NCBI GenBank assembly: GCA_963082975.1
Contig: OY720344.1
Coordinates: forward strand, 14,681,580-14,745,579
Source of the DNA: Labia minor
Taxonomy: Eukaryota > Arthropoda > Insecta > Dermaptera > Spongiphoridae
Direction of reading: 5' to 3'
DNA length: 64,000 nt
Shown one piece after another: positions 1 to 11,886 of the stretch (position 1 is its first letter; the number at the start of each line of letters is the position of its first letter). The position numbers and the translations under genes were made by a program. Below the pieces are notes generated by a model that ran no database searches, was not told the DNA's origin, and saw only the letters and a list, made by a program, of their open reading frames with translations.

Positions 1-670
1 CTATTTCTATAGAATTTTTTTCGTTTGTTGCCTATAATGCAGGCGTTTTATGTTTAAATTTAAAATATGGAATTATTAAAATTTTACCATTATTTAAAAA
101 AAAAAATATAAAAAAAAATAAATAAATAAATAAAAACAAAAACAATTCGATAATTAAACGAGAAAATAATGAAGAAAGTTAAAATTAAAAAAAATAATTA
201 AGTCAGTTATTAATCAACTTTTTAAAATTCAAAAGTTTCTTATATTCTTTCTTTCATTCTTAATCATTTTAAATGTATATATAAAGATTATATATGATAT
301 TTTATAAAAAATGGATATTATTAATTAAAAATGACGCGATCCCTATGAAAATAAATATGAAATTTATGCAGTTAAGCTTGAGTTGTTGAAACTGGTGAGA
401 AACTCATCAAATCATTTATAATATTTGGATCTTCCTGATGAAATAACACAAATAATTTTTTCGCCATAAATTTTCTATCATTTCTCTTTTGCTAACGTTG
501 CATTTTAATGAAATCCGAGCCCATCTATTATATTTAATTTTAATAAAAAGAGCGATTAATTTCAAAATCACACGTAGATATTTCTTAATTATAAACTAGT
601 TTTTCACTGCTCAACAAAATAAAAAATATAATTTGAAAAACATTTTGATAAAAAAAAAAAAAAATGTTTC
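1..670. other. AT-rich stretch, nothing recognised
   Basis: Poly-A/T tracts and short AAAT repeats. I see no open frame, repeat-family match or splice-bounded segment on either strand. Confidence 0.6.
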
Positions 671-747
671 GAGTGCTTAAGATGAAACTATTGTCCATTT
701 GTTGGTGTGGCTGCCACACTGTGGCATGGTGGCTCCATTTGACTTAC

Positions 748-971
748 CCTCGGCTGGCCGTTTCATCAGCTTTTTTTGGCTCTTGTCTGTTCTTTGATGT
801 TTTTTTTATTTCGGGGCGGGAGGTGGGGGAGGAGGGTTGAGGCGAGCACGAATTGCTCCCTTCGCCACGCTCTTCATTCATGACGGCAATTGTTCTTTTC
901 GCATGATCTCCATTGCCGATGACCTCTCGAGCCGATGAAGGAATGATTTTTATCCATCCGTCGCCGACCTT
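748..971 (-). CDS. candidate internal exon, unrecognised protein
   Basis: On the minus strand a 224-base segment (74 codons plus 2 bases) stays open between a plausible acceptor (pyrimidine-rich CCCCATCTGTAG, just above 971) and a strong donor (GTAAGT, plus-strand 742-747). The frame starts KVGDGWIKII, has an internal Met in AVMNEERGEG, and ends in a Ser/Pro- then Lys-rich tail (RPEIKKTSKNRQ, KKADETASR). It is clearly richer in G and C than its flanks, which suits an exon in AT-rich DNA. I do not recognise the protein. The tail looks disordered and basic. A second minus-strand frame (874-1113) also stays open across the acceptor, so the coding frame is not certain. It could be an exon of the same minus-strand gene as the candidate at 22141-22278, but nothing joins them. 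An open frame of this size can arise by chance. Confidence 0.28.
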
Positions 972-1830
972 CTACAGATGGGGAATATCTGTAGCAGACG
1001 GACATAGCGATTGTAATCGCGATCCTGAGACCAGGCTGCTCTTCTAGGCTTTGTCTAATAATCGCGATTACTTTCAACTTGACCTCACCAGCGTCCTCTT
1101 TCTCGCTTTTCAATTGTCTTCCAACTCGTTTTTTTTTTATCTATTCTTGTCAAGTTGACTTTCAAATGGAACGAAAGAATAGAAAAATAAAAAATAAAAA
1201 AAAATATTATAAGGAATTGAGAATTTTTAAATTTAAAATATACCATTTTATTAAAAAGAAAATATAAATAATATAAAATATAATTTGAAATTGTAAAATA
1301 AATAATAAAATCGGTTTATATATTAAGGTATACACTTACTTATAATCAATTTAAATTCATTCAATAATAAAAAGATGATTTCATTTCAAGAAATCTTAGT
1401 AATAAAAACTTAAAGAGAAATCTGTGTAACTAAATGTATTATTCAATTTAGAAAAATGTTTTGTAATTTTTATTTTTATTATTATTATAAAAATTTACTT
1501 GTAAATGAAAATAATCAAGTATTTTGTAATTCAAAAATATTCATATTAACTGTGTTTGTTTTTCTAATATATATATTTATACGATATATATATATATAAT
1601 TGTCGAAGATACTTAAAAAAGAACAAGTTCTATAAAATTTCTAAACCCGAATTCGAATTATTAACATAATAATGATTAAATTTATCATTGTTTAATAAAA
1701 TAAGTAATAAGTATAATATGTATATTTTTATATATTATATTATTAATAATACTAGGTGAGAGATTACATATAAATATATAATGGGTAAGAGGGAGTTGGT
1801 TTCTAAATATCAATATAAATATATAGTAGC
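972..1830. other. GC-richer shoulder then AT-rich DNA
   Basis: The first 150 bases continue the GC-richer block around the candidate exon. From about 1160 the DNA is AT-rich with (TA)n near 1568-1600. No element family or convincing frame is seen. Confidence 0.5.
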
Positions 1831-2222
1831 GGGACCCCGAGCCTCGGCTCAGTACTTAAGTTAAAAAAAATAATTCATTATTTATTGGATTTGGCTGGTA
1901 ATATTAATACTTGGGACACCGAGCTGAAATACAATTCTTTAAATATAAAAAAATATTAATACAATAACCTTTAAAAAAAGGCGGAAGTCAAATTTCAATA
2001 TGGATGTCATTTGTGTCGTGTTCCATATATAAATTTAAATTAAGAAAAAACTAATTAAGATGTATTTTTCCTGAGATGTGATCAATAAAAATCAATTTTT
2101 CTTTATAAATACTATATCTAGTGTGAATTTGAAAAAAATCGTTAGAGCGGTTTTTGAGAACCCATGGCTATATATATATACAAACAATTTTAGCTAGCAT
2201 AATAAGATAAGATAAGATATAT
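1831..2222 (+). mobile_element. family D non-autonomous element, copy D1
   Basis: It matches the copies at 6672-7503 (reverse) and 30001-30945. Shared parts in order are a GC-rich hairpin head (CCGAG c CTCGG, 1837-1847), an AT-rich body with AATTAAGAAAAAACTAATTA, the block TTTCTTTATAAATACTAT, and the tail CTAGCATAATAAGATAAGATA at the right end. No coding capacity is visible. The body motif (TTAGTTTTTTCTTAATTT on the other strand) also occurs in family A, so the two families share a module. The class is not proven. A hairpin head and lack of clear terminal inverted repeats are compatible with a Helitron/Helentron-derived element. Confidence 0.6.
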
Positions 2223-3090
2223 ATATATATATATATATGTTGGTTTATATATAGAAGTATACATTTATATTGGAATTTATAGTTATAGATGTATTTATTT
2301 CAAAGAACAAGTGTTGAAAAAAAAAACGTAGTCCATTTAAGATATTGGATAAATAGTATTTTGTAGCTGGTCTCTGTCGATAAGATATCTTTCAAAAAGG
2401 TTCTAAATCACGATTGTCCATGTTTTTGTTGGCAGACAATGTGTGGGCGTATGTCACAGTCTCTCTGTCACATGTCACTCGCGACAGGAACGCGTGTTCG
2501 GCAAAACAGAATAAGGAATCCCGAGGAAGGTCAGGGGAGTGTCAAACTTGGGTGTTGATGGCTCCATGTTGACTGGAATCGATCCCGGGGATCAATTCCA
2601 AACACACTTGGGACAATTACAAGTTAAGGAGTCGGAGTTGTCATCCGGTTGACAGTTCCAAATGGATTTGCGCTCGGACTAAAAGCTCCACCTTGAAGAT
2701 TAACAGCTCCGATAATCAAATTCCAATTCGGAAAAAAGAGGGAAAAAAACGCAAAGAAACAAAAGAATTGGTTTTCAATCGGAGTCTAATTTAAGACACG
2801 TTTGTCACAGTTTACCTCAAATGAAATGATTATATACTATAAAACATTTTTATTTAATAAATTGAAAAACCAAAATAATACTTAAAAGTATTTCTATTTA
2901 GTCAGAAGTTTTTTACCAACCAACTGGGAAAATTTTCAAACTAACAATAAATAGACAATTTAGTAACCTAAATGTTATAATATATTTTTAATTTAAATAT
3001 TTTAGAATAATGCTTACTGTTTTGAAAGATTGACAACTCAAATCTCAATTTTATAGCTATTATTTAAAAGAATTTTAATTGTATATAGTA
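2223..3090. other. (TA)n, then GC-richer unique block, then AT-rich DNA
   Basis: A (TA)n run follows D1. At about 2400-2740 there is a GC-richer block of non-repeat character. It contains a possible acceptor (TTGTTGGCAG, about 2426-2435) followed by an open stretch beginning MCGRMSQSLC that stops after about 40 codons. I cannot call it coding. After 2800 the DNA is AT-rich with nothing recognised. Confidence 0.35.
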
Positions 3091-3422
3091 CGAAGGTAGG
3101 TCAATAAGTCTGTGACATTTTGAATTTCCAGTCTTTTAAATGAAATGGCAACACTACTCCTGTCATCAGAAAACTATCAGCTGACCCCTGTCGAAATTCG
3201 AACCAGCTGGATTTTTTAGTGTTTGACATCCATTAATAGCAAACTAGCGACATCTCACAAACAAATACCTATTTTGATGTCCTCGACAAATCTTATTTTA
3301 ATTGGAGAAACATTGGACGAAGTGTTTAGAGCTCAAAAGAGACTACGTTGAAAAATAAAATATTTTTTTATCAAAAAACCTGTGTTTCATTCAAAAAGCT
3401 ACTGACTATTGACCTGCCCTCG
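3091..3422 (+). mobile_element. mariner family 2, internally deleted copy C1
   Basis: A 332-bp element with terminal inverted repeats: left CGAAGGTAGGTCAATAAG, and right end whose reverse complement reads CGAGGGCAGGTCAATAG. TA lies on both sides (3089-3090 and 3423-3424), the target site of Tc1/mariner elements. Only the last transposase codons survive: WTKCLELKRDYVEK and a stop (3314-3358), the usual C-terminus of mariner transposases. The catalytic centre is deleted, so this copy could only be moved in trans. Related copies are at 37976-38475 and 49158-49627. Confidence 0.88.
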
Positions 3423-4318
3423 TAATTATATAAAACTTTTCCAATCAAGTACACAAAAACACAAAATTCAATAAAAATATCTTTAGATTAACCCTTAAAA
3501 TTAAACTAAGAAGATCATCTAATATTGAAATGATAATTCGGGGTGGGGGTGAGGGTTATCCTACAAGTTACATTCAAAGGTTTTATAATTACATTTATAT
3601 ATATATATATATTTTTTTTTTTTGAAGTCATTATTCAAAACCAATTCTAGTGAAAAATATACTAATTTCATCGGAATGATACTAATTTTAAAATAATATA
3701 AAAATATCTGACTATGTAATTTTTAAAATTAATTGAATTTTGAGTTGTTATTATTTTATTTTATTTTATTTTATTTTGTTTTTTTTTTTTGTTTTAATTT
3801 TTTTTTTTTTATTTTAAGACAATAGAATCCGAGAGAAGATGAGTTGGGAGAAAAAAAGACATATTATGGATTGCAAAAAATTAAGTGTGAAGATCAAATA
3901 AAAAAAAAAAAAGAAGAAGAAGAAACGATGTTGAGAACGTGTAATGAAGTAGAGTCGAAGCGAAACTCGAAATTGCCATGCATCAGTTAAGCTTAGGCCT
4001 TAAGAAAAAGAATGAATGGTCTCCGGGTAACGGCAGTCAACCGAATCCCTTCTCCCTCTCTCACTGATTTATATGCACTCAGACTCCCTTGGAAAAAATT
4101 CCAAATTGATGGCTAAACTTTCGAAAAAGAATACCATTCGAAATTGTTGTTTATTTTTCTTTGTCTAAATTAATTTTTTTTTTTCTTCTAATTTTTTTTT
4201 TTTATTTTTGTTTTTTTTTTATTAAATTTAATTTTTCGGCATAAATCTATTCTATTAATTTGAAATTATGTATGGCTCATTAATTTATTTACTATATATA
4301 AATATTATTCTTATTTTT
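3423..4318. other. AT-rich DNA with low-complexity runs
   Basis: Contains a (TA)n run near 3598-3611, a (TTTTA)n microsatellite at 3749-3777, and poly-A/poly-T tracts. No gene or element is recognised. Confidence 0.6.
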
Positions 4319-4946
4319 ACCGACCGACGATAGTAAGGGAGGTATTGTTTTCACACCAAATTTCACATGTGGAGATTTTTACATATCTCCACGAATCATG
4401 CATTTTCTAAACAGAAAAAAGTATTTTTAGCATGATGTCTGTCCGTCCGTCTGTCCGTCCGTATAGATGTGTACAGCCTGAACGGCTCAACCGATTTTGA
4501 TGAAATTTGGTATATTTACTTAATGCATCAGTGGGATGAATTGATCAACTTTTGGTGCAATTCCGGAAACCGGAAGTGGTAGTATTAGCGATCGATGATA
4601 GGAAGGGAAGGGTTATTTTCACACCAAAGGAGATTTTTTTATATATCACCACGAATTATGCACTTTGTATTGGTTTTATCCTCGGGAAAATCATATTTAT
4701 TAGTTTTTTCTTGATTTAAAATTATATGACGTCATCCAGCCATTCATGACGTCACAGCCTGGTCTTGCATATATATTATAAATAAAATAAAATTAAAAAT
4801 GTTTATTTTTATTATTTATGTATGCCTATCTGTTTTTTATTACATTAATAGATATATTAAAATTATTTGAAATTGTTTCTGTAGCTGGAAATTAATTTAC
4901 TTCAAACCGTCGGTCGGTTCGGACCTGGCCACAGGTCAACTTATTT
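4319..4946 (+). mobile_element. family A element, full-length copy A1 (HINE-like)
   Basis: A non-coding element of about 628 bp. It starts with ACCGACCGACG (4319) and carries the inverse CGTCGGTCGGT near the right end (4908-4918). After that comes a hairpin, GACCTG-gcca-CAGGTC (4922-4937), then CAACTTATTT. A (TGTC/CGTC)n microsatellite at about 4438-4461 precedes the block TTTTGATGAAATTTGG. Subterminal inverted repeats, an internal microsatellite and a terminal hairpin outside the right repeat are the described plan of Helentron-associated DINE-1/HINE elements, so I place it there by architecture, not homology. Copies: 13551-14164 (reverse) and 27739-28306. Confidence 0.75.
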
Positions 4947-5930
4947 ATGTTTGTGATCGTTTCATTTTAGAGAAATCTACTATAAATTATTCTTTTGATC
5001 ATAGATTTTAAAAAAAATCTTCAAATATCAAAAATTTTTGATAATTTTATAAAAAAAAAAAAATAACATTATGAATATTGTTCAAAATTTTGATTAAAAT
5101 TACCAGAGAGTATATGATGATAGTACATTAGTTATTTTAAAAAAAAAAAATTAAATATTTGATTTTTTTTATTATCTCTTTATTTCATATGCATACATGG
5201 TACATAAAATGTATGATATTGAATCAACGTAAGAAAAAAATTTAAATTTAGATTATTTTTTTATAGGCACAATTTTATTTTTATTTTTATAAAATGAAAT
5301 AAATGATCATATCAAAAATAATTTGTTTTATTTTGTAAAGAACATGAATCAATGAATTGTAATCGAAGGAATGAAAATGGAAGGAATACATTTTATAATA
5401 TTTTTTAGTGTGGAGTGATGAATAAAAACGAGCGGCTCTCTTTCTCTTCACTGAAGCACGAGCCGATTACCAGAAAGATCGCGTTTGACTGGTCGCTTGT
5501 TCAACAACCCCGTTCAACATCATCAAAATGCAAAACGAAAGTTAAAACTGATCCGGGACCATAAATGCCAAAAGGTTCATTCCAAATCACAAATTCATTT
5601 TCCTTTTTTTTTTTTCTTTCTTTTCATTTATGTATTTAATGAAGCAATGTTTTGATGTCTATGAGCAGATGAAATTACCACCACCTTCTTCTATAACTTG
5701 TTTTTGATCCCCCCCCTCCCCATCATCATCATCATCGCACAGACAGGAATTGTTTAATGATAATATAACAAAAAAAAGAGAACCTTTTTTTTAAAGGCAA
5801 ATAAATGACGAATGGTTGAGTAGTTCAATGGGAATGATCTAGTGCCCTAATGATATTAACTTTTATTAATTATAATCAATTTTTTTCAAAATAGTCACGA
5901 AATTAATCAGTTCAGTTTCATTTCCAGAAA
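4947..5930. other. AT-rich DNA, nothing recognised
   Basis: Poly-A/T runs dominate. A short GC-richer patch at about 5425-5580 and a (CAT)n run near 5724-5738 are the only texture. No frame or repeat-family match. Confidence 0.5.
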
Positions 5931-6440
5931 TTTCCACACCAAGGCTCGTTCTTCGTCTAGCCAGGCGTTAATTTTTGGCTGGCTTTGTTGCTTTGGTATA
6001 CAATTGAGATTTTTTCAATGGCTGTCGTCAGTTGAATCTGTCAGCAGCGGTGTGGAGAGTTTTTCCTTCCTTTTTTTTTCTTGACTTGAGAAGCGAAACG
6101 AACCAAGAAGCCGACCGAGGTGTTTTTATTCCATCCCTTCGATCGAATCCTTCCCTTCCCCCCTTTCCCTCTCCCCTCCCCCAACTCCTTCATTCCCCCG
6201 AAATGAATAAAATGAACATTTCCCGGCTGGGAACGTTCTTAGTATGTAATTCAATGAGAGAACACGACAATTTCTCGGGCTGATGGAAAAGCGTGCAAGA
6301 GCCCTGAATCGCCTCAAGTTACCTAAAATCGTGACCCCTCCCACCAGTCATCTTGCACCGGACAGGCTTCTTGCTTTCAGGGAAAAATCTTCCTGAATTT
6401 ATTTCAAACGAACAGAAGAACATTCTGTACATTTCAACAA
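5931..6440. other. GC-richer unique block, function unknown
   Basis: Less AT-rich than its surroundings and free of the repeat families here. A plus-strand frame of 83 codons (6032-6283) and an overlapping minus frame (6126-6344) are open, but both are driven by pyrimidine-rich low complexity and neither resembles a known domain. It might be an untranslated exon, a promoter or conserved non-coding DNA. The sequence does not decide. Confidence 0.25.
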
Positions 6441-6524
6441 CCAAATTTTCTCAAGAACCTGAGTTAATTTATTATACTATTTATCATTTTTTTTTCTCTA
6501 CATTTATCTATATCTATATATTTC

Positions 6525-6551
6525 CATATATATATATATATATATATATAA
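6525..6551. repeat. (TA)n microsatellite
   Basis: Uninterrupted TA dinucleotide run. Confidence 0.95.
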
Positions 6552-6671
6552 ACTAAAAATTATTAATAAAATTAAAATTTATAAAAAATGATTATAATCT
6601 TTTATATTCTTAGTTTAATCATTTTCCTAAAATACTGATTTTCTGCATTTTTAATAATAATAATAATAATA

Positions 6672-6696
6672 ATATATCTTATCTCATTATACTAGC

Positions 6697-6733
<37 letters not shown>

Positions 6734-6962
6734 TTTTGAAATATTTAACCGCTTGAAGGAAATTCATACCATAGATAATATTTCGGTAATATTTAGATAA
6801 TAAATCGGTCTGTATAGGTTTCAGCCTCATCTTTATTATTTTTTTCTTAATTTAAAAAAAAGGAAATTTAAATGACGTCAGCAACTACGTCAGAATGTGC
6901 TTCCTTAAATACAAAATATTATAATTATAAATAAAATCAAATTACGAAATATTTTTTTTTTA
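6672..6962 (-). mobile_element. family D element, truncated copy D2a
   Basis: Reverse orientation. It begins (plus strand) with the family tail CTTATCTCATTATACTAGC, then (TA)n, TTTCAGCCTC, the TTTTTTCTTAATTT module and ATGACGTCAGC, and ends near GAAATATTTTTTTT. The GC-rich hairpin head is missing. It lies head to tail with D2b. Confidence 0.6.
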
Positions 6963-7503
6963 TCTTTCTTATCTTATTATACTAGCAAAAATTATATATA
7001 TATATATATTTGTATTTTTTAAATATTAAACCGTTCGTGAAGAAATTTTTTGAAATTTACACCAAAAGACAATATTTATAAAGAAAAATCAATCTATATT
7101 GGTTTCAGCCTCGGGAAAATTCATCTTTGTTAGTTTTTTCTTAATTTAAAATAGGAATTTTAATAATAAAAAATGGCATAGGGCAACGCCGGACAGCGCT
7201 TTCATAAATACAAAATATTATAAATAAAATATCTATTTTAATAATTTTATCAAATTACGAAATATATATTATGTTATATCCACAGGCCTTACTTTTCTAT
7301 CTTTGGGTTTATTAATACGTACGTTAGGGGATGTATGTTTTATGACTATTTTTTTTTTAATTTATATTCTTACAAATTCTTTGAAATTGTTTCATATAAT
7401 TTGTCATTTATTTATTTTAAATAATAAACTTAATTTTAAATATTTATAGTTCACAAGAAATCAACTTTTTAAAGTACAGAGCCGCGGCTCGGTGAACCAG
7501 GTA
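6963..7503 (-). mobile_element. family D element, near-complete copy D2b
   Basis: Reverse orientation, same tail as D2a (CTTATTATACTAGC) and same body (GGTTTCAGCCTCGGG, then TTAGTTTTTTCTTAATTT). It ends at the head with the perfect 12-bp palindrome GAGCCGCGGCTC (7479-7490) followed by GGTGAACCAGGTA, matching the D1 and D3 heads. No coding capacity. Confidence 0.65.
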
Positions 7504-8033
7504 CTATTATATATATATATATAATAAAATAAAATTGATTAATGTATACAAAACAGTTCTCATATAATTTACACAGACGAATTGTTTTTGTTAATTTGTT
7601 TGGTATTTCACCGCGAATGAATTAAAGGGTTGATATTTAATTTGAAATGACATCCATTTACCAGTCCTAGTGAAGTGAGTTTTTTTTTTAATGGGAATCC
7701 ATTGATCCATGGCGAGTTCCCTATTCAAGAAGATTTTTATCATTTTATGGGTTGTTAAAAATGTTTGAAAGATGGTTGTTCATCTCTTAAACCGCTCCTT
7801 TTATGAAAATGATGATTTCTTTTTATGATAAAAATTATTTTCATATATATATATTTTTTTCGCTTTTGGTCTGATAATTAATAATTAAAGAACAAACAGG
7901 GGATGTATTTTTAAAATTTTTGGACTTATGTATTTCCGTGATTGTTTAATTTAATCGACATTTTGAATGTTCTATTAATTTTTTAAATAAAATTTCTTCT
8001 AAATAAATTCTTCTATAAAATTTCTACTTTTTA
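7504..8033. other. AT-rich DNA, nothing recognised
   Basis: A (TA)n run at 7508-7522 and homopolymers. Nothing else seen. Confidence 0.55.
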
Positions 8034-8631
8034 CTATCTCGCCAGAGATAGTATTGCGATCACGAAAATTTTCGATGTTGAGATTTTGATGTTTTTATAC
8101 GTTTTGAAGGTTCCTGAATCATTTTCACTAAGGTTGAGAAAAATGTCTCTCTGTGTGTGTGTATGTGTGTGTGTATGTAGACAAGATTACGCAAAAACGG
8201 TTTGAGCTAGAATGATGAAATTTGGTACATGGGCATTATTCAAAATTCATAGTTTTCTATCAACTTTTGAGAAATGTAGCTCAACCGGAAGAGGGTCATT
8301 ACTTACAGCGTTTTGATTTTTTTTCTTCTAAAGTGACCGTAAAAATAAAGATATATGTTTGATAATTTTTCACATGATTAAAGATTGTATAAAACTGCTA
8401 TATATAGAATTTCAGCTTGATTGATTCGCTGAAATTACCAGAATTAATTTTTTAACACTGCAATTCTCACGCGCCAACATGTGACGTGGTGCCATCAACA
8501 AAAAGCCAAACATGCGCTGGTTTAATATTTATTATTTATAATTTATAATTAATTAAATTTAATTTAAATATAATATATTATGTTATTTAATCCAATTCAA
8601 ATTGCGAGATAGTCGAGTGGAGACACTCCAG
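8034..8631 (+). mobile_element. family B element, full-length copy B1 (HINE-like)
   Basis: A 598-bp non-coding element. Left end CTATCTCGC (8034-8042) is mirrored by GCGAGATAG (8604-8612). The left end also folds on itself, CTATCTC-gcca-GAGATAG (8034-8051). A (GT)n microsatellite at about 8152-8180 precedes GATGAAATTTGGTACATG, a block close to one in family A. Beyond the right repeat is a hairpin, GAGTG-gaga-CACTC (8615-8628). This is the same plan as family A and as described HINE/DINE-1 elements. It is the most frequent family in the window: copies at 11360, 27572, 36909, 42409, 43829, 44293 and 47539. Confidence 0.78.
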
Positions 8632-11303
8632 CTAATTTTTTAAATTTTTGAAAATATTTCCATTTTTCTATATTTCTTTTCTAAAAACAAAAACAAATGA
8701 TTATTCCAATTTTAGAATAATAGAAGTTGAAAAACGAGTGAATAATCGTTAGATAAAATGAAGATAAGAGGAAAATGTTTTGTTCAGTTTTCTTAATCGA
8801 ATGAATTCTGATTGTCTACTAGTAAATCCATCCATGGATGAAACTTAATGGATTGCAGTCTCTCTTTAACAAAAAGTATTAATAAAGTCCCTGATTCATC
8901 ATCAGAAACGTCAAATGTATAAGGAGCCTCCATTATCTCAATTCAATACATTATCATGAAACATTGAAAGCATCCAACTTCTCCCCCCCCCCTCTCTCTC
9001 TCTCTTCATCTTTTTTTTTCCAACCTCCTAGACCAGCGAAGTGAGTTAATTAAATATTTTGAGAACTTCTTTATCGAAAATGAACCATGGAAACTAGAAT
9101 TGCAAATGAAACACTTTGTGAGAATTTGAATGCATTTGCTTGGCCTAAAAGGAGACAACGGTCCCGTTAAAAGAAGTTGACTGTGCCTCCAAGCTTCACT
9201 CGGACTCAATCTACGCCACAAATATCTAACTATGTTTTGGTGAGTGACGCTGTATATGTCTGTGTGTGTGTGTGTGTGTATGTATGTGTGGAAGAGCTTT
9301 AAAGTGTTACTCTCTTGGTTATAACACAAACAAACGATTTTCATCTCTTGATGCAATTATTGACTTATTCGAAGCGAATTGAATACGAATAGTAAGATTC
9401 ATTTAACTTTTCGAATAACAATAACAATAGTAATAATCCGTAGTCATATGTTATATCCGGGTTCAAAGACCTTCAATCAGGGAAGGTATAGTACTCATTG
9501 ATTCTCTTGTAGATAAATTGTAGAAAAATCAAATTGTGAACTTTGTAGTGTTCTCGAGTTTAGCGGAGGGTTCTAAGAACAGCTTAAAAAAGTGCTAAGA
9601 AACTTTGTTAATCGAGTGTCTAAGAGCAGTGAACTCAACGGCTACCATTCCAAGGGAACCGGGATCGGGGGATCCGGCTACGATGAATAAAATTTCACTT
9701 GAAGGCATCGAGTCAAAGAGAATATTATTACAATATTTTATTTATAACACAACTGAGTGTAACATTTTATCCAGTGTGTTAATAAACATTCTTAATAAAT
9801 TTCAATTTTTTCATTGTAAATTGGTTCCGAAAAAAAAAAAAAATTCAATAAGGGATATATATAATAATAAAGTATAAATATATTCTAAAACGAATATCTA
9901 TTATAAAAATATTTTTGATAACTTTTCTTATGGAAAATTCCAAAATATCAGAATTTATTTATTTATTTCATTTTTTAATGTTTACATTTATTTAATAAAT
10001 TATATATCTAGAAAATATTTTTCTTTAGGAAAGAAAAAATTTAATTATTTTAAAATTAGAATTTATATATACATAAATTAATAAAAAAAACAAACATTAT
10101 ATTATTATATATATACATTGCCATCTTAAAATTGGTAAGAAAATAAGTTTTCTATCCAATATTTTCAAACAGTTAATTGTGAGATTAGGAAAGGTACTTT
10201 ATCACTATTATAAATATAATAATATAAAGTTCATTTATTAACTTATAAGTATGCAATTAAAGAAAATTAATATAATAATTTTTTAATTTATTTTAATAAA
10301 TATGTTTGTTTTTTTTAATCGAAAAACATAAAAGTTACTTTTTTGATGTTGAAAAATATATTTCAACGAAAATTTCTATAACTTACTTTTAGTAATTTAA
10401 ATGATTGGATTAAAATTTGAAAAAATTATTAATTTTAATTTTTATATAAATTAACAAATTAATGATTATTTGAATCATAAAGAATGAAATTGATCTTTTT
10501 AAAAAGGAGATCATTTTCAATAATAATAATTGTTATAGTAGGAATGTACACCAATTTAAAATTGATGTAGAAATAGATAATCACATTTAATGTAAATAAA
10601 TAAATAAATAAAATACTTAATAATCATTTTATTATTTTTTAAAGGTGTAAAAATGGAAAAAAAAAGTTTATTTTTTTCTTCTCTGTTTATTTTAAATCAA
10701 GAGTTAAAATCTTTATCTAATTTTAACGAAAGCGACCTAAACACACAAACTCACTACCTACTATACCTATATATACATATATATATATATATACACGTCG
10801 ACTGCTTTGGTTAGATAATAATTTAAATACTTAATGCAATTAGTAAAGTTTTCTTGATTTTGACCTTTGAAAATTTATTACTTAGTTGAAAATGGGGAAT
10901 TGAGTTTCCGTTTTACGTTTTATATGGAATTGATGTGAAGATCTAATTATAAATCAGACGGACGGTGTAGAGAATCTCGGGTCGTTTTTTAACTTATTTA
11001 ATGTTTGTTTGTTTATTGTAGAAGAAAAAAAAAAGAAGAAAGTATGCCGAGCCAAGACTGAGATATCTAACGTTTTTAGCCTTGATTTGTCAAAATTGGG
11101 AGAGATTATATAATAATATCTACTTCTCTCTCACTTTTTGTCATTGCAAAATTGGGCATATGAAATTGGATGCCAAGTTGGGAATAGAAGTGGGCGTGAA
11201 AAAAATTTAAAAAAATATTTACATCTTGTATATTGGAAAATAAATTTTTTTAATAAAACCTAATGATAAGCACCTATTCGAAAATCTTTGATATATTATA
11301 ATA

Positions 11304-11305
<2 letters not shown>
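8632..11305. other. mixed DNA with a (TG)n tract; no gene recognised
   Basis: 8632-9000 is AT-rich. 9005-9360 is a less AT-rich block in which a minus frame of 116 codons is open, but it runs through the (TG)n tract and shows no domain. 9440-9720 is another mildly GC-richer block without recognisable content. 9880-11305 is AT-rich with poly-A/T, apart from a small GC-richer patch at about 10920-11060. Confidence 0.35.
9260..9288. repeat. (TG)n microsatellite
   Basis: TG dinucleotide run, continued by TATGTATGTGTG. Confidence 0.9.

Positions 11306-11343
<38 letters not shown>
11306..11343. repeat. (TTA)n microsatellite
   Basis: About twelve TTA units directly upstream of family-B copy B2. 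Confidence 0.95.
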
Positions 11344-11344
<1 letters not shown>

Positions 11345-11359
11345 TAATAAATGTTTTCT

Positions 11360-11886
11360 TTTTTGAAGGTTCCTGAATCATTTTCACTAAGGTTGAGAAA
11401 AATGTCTCTGTGTGTGTGTGTGTGTATGTATGTAACCAAGATTACGCAAAAACGGTTTGAGCTAGAATCATGAAATTTGGTACATGGGCATTATTCAAAA
11501 TTCATAGTTTTCTATCAACTTTTGAGAAATGTAGCTCAACCGGAAGAGGGTCATTACCTACAACGTTTTGATTTTTTTTCCTCTAAAGTGACCTTTATAA
11601 TAAAGATATATGTTTGATAATTTTTCACCTGATTAATAATTGTATAAAACTCCTATATATAGAAATTCAGCTTGATTGAATCGCTGAAAGTACCAGAATT
11701 AATTTTTTAACACTGCAAATCTCACGCGTCAACACGTGACGTGGTGCCATCAACAAAAAGCCAAACATGCGCTGGTTTAATATTTATTATTTATAATTTA
11801 TAATTAATTAAATTTAATTTAAATATAATAAATTATGTTATTTAATCCAATTCAAATTGCGAGATAGTCGAGTGGAGACACTCCAG
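11360..11886 (+). mobile_element. family B element, 5'-truncated copy B2
   Basis: Starts within the family at TTTTGAAGGTTCCTGAATC, keeps (GT)n, the GATGAAATTTGGT-type block (here CATGAAATTTGGTACATG), GCGAGATAG and the terminal hairpin ending CTCCAG. The left repeat and its hairpin are absent. It is very similar to B1 along its whole length, including the bases after CTCCAG (CTAATTT), so the two are close relatives. Confidence 0.78.

Noticed and set aside
4319..4946. Family A as an ordinary TIR transposon (MITE)
   Set aside because: The inverted repeats are not at the right border: homology between copies continues through a hairpin and AACTTATTT, and no target-site duplication is seen.
8584..8640. 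Canonical Helitron 3' end (CTRR) after family B hairpin
   Set aside because: CTAA follows CTCCAG in B1 and B2 only; other copies have ATTTTT there, so it is flank or subfamily sequence.
9006..9356. 116-codon minus frame, the longest outside recognised elements apart from 38781-39182
   Set aside because: It translates a (TG)n microsatellite (His-Thr run) and shows no recognisable domain or splice boundaries.
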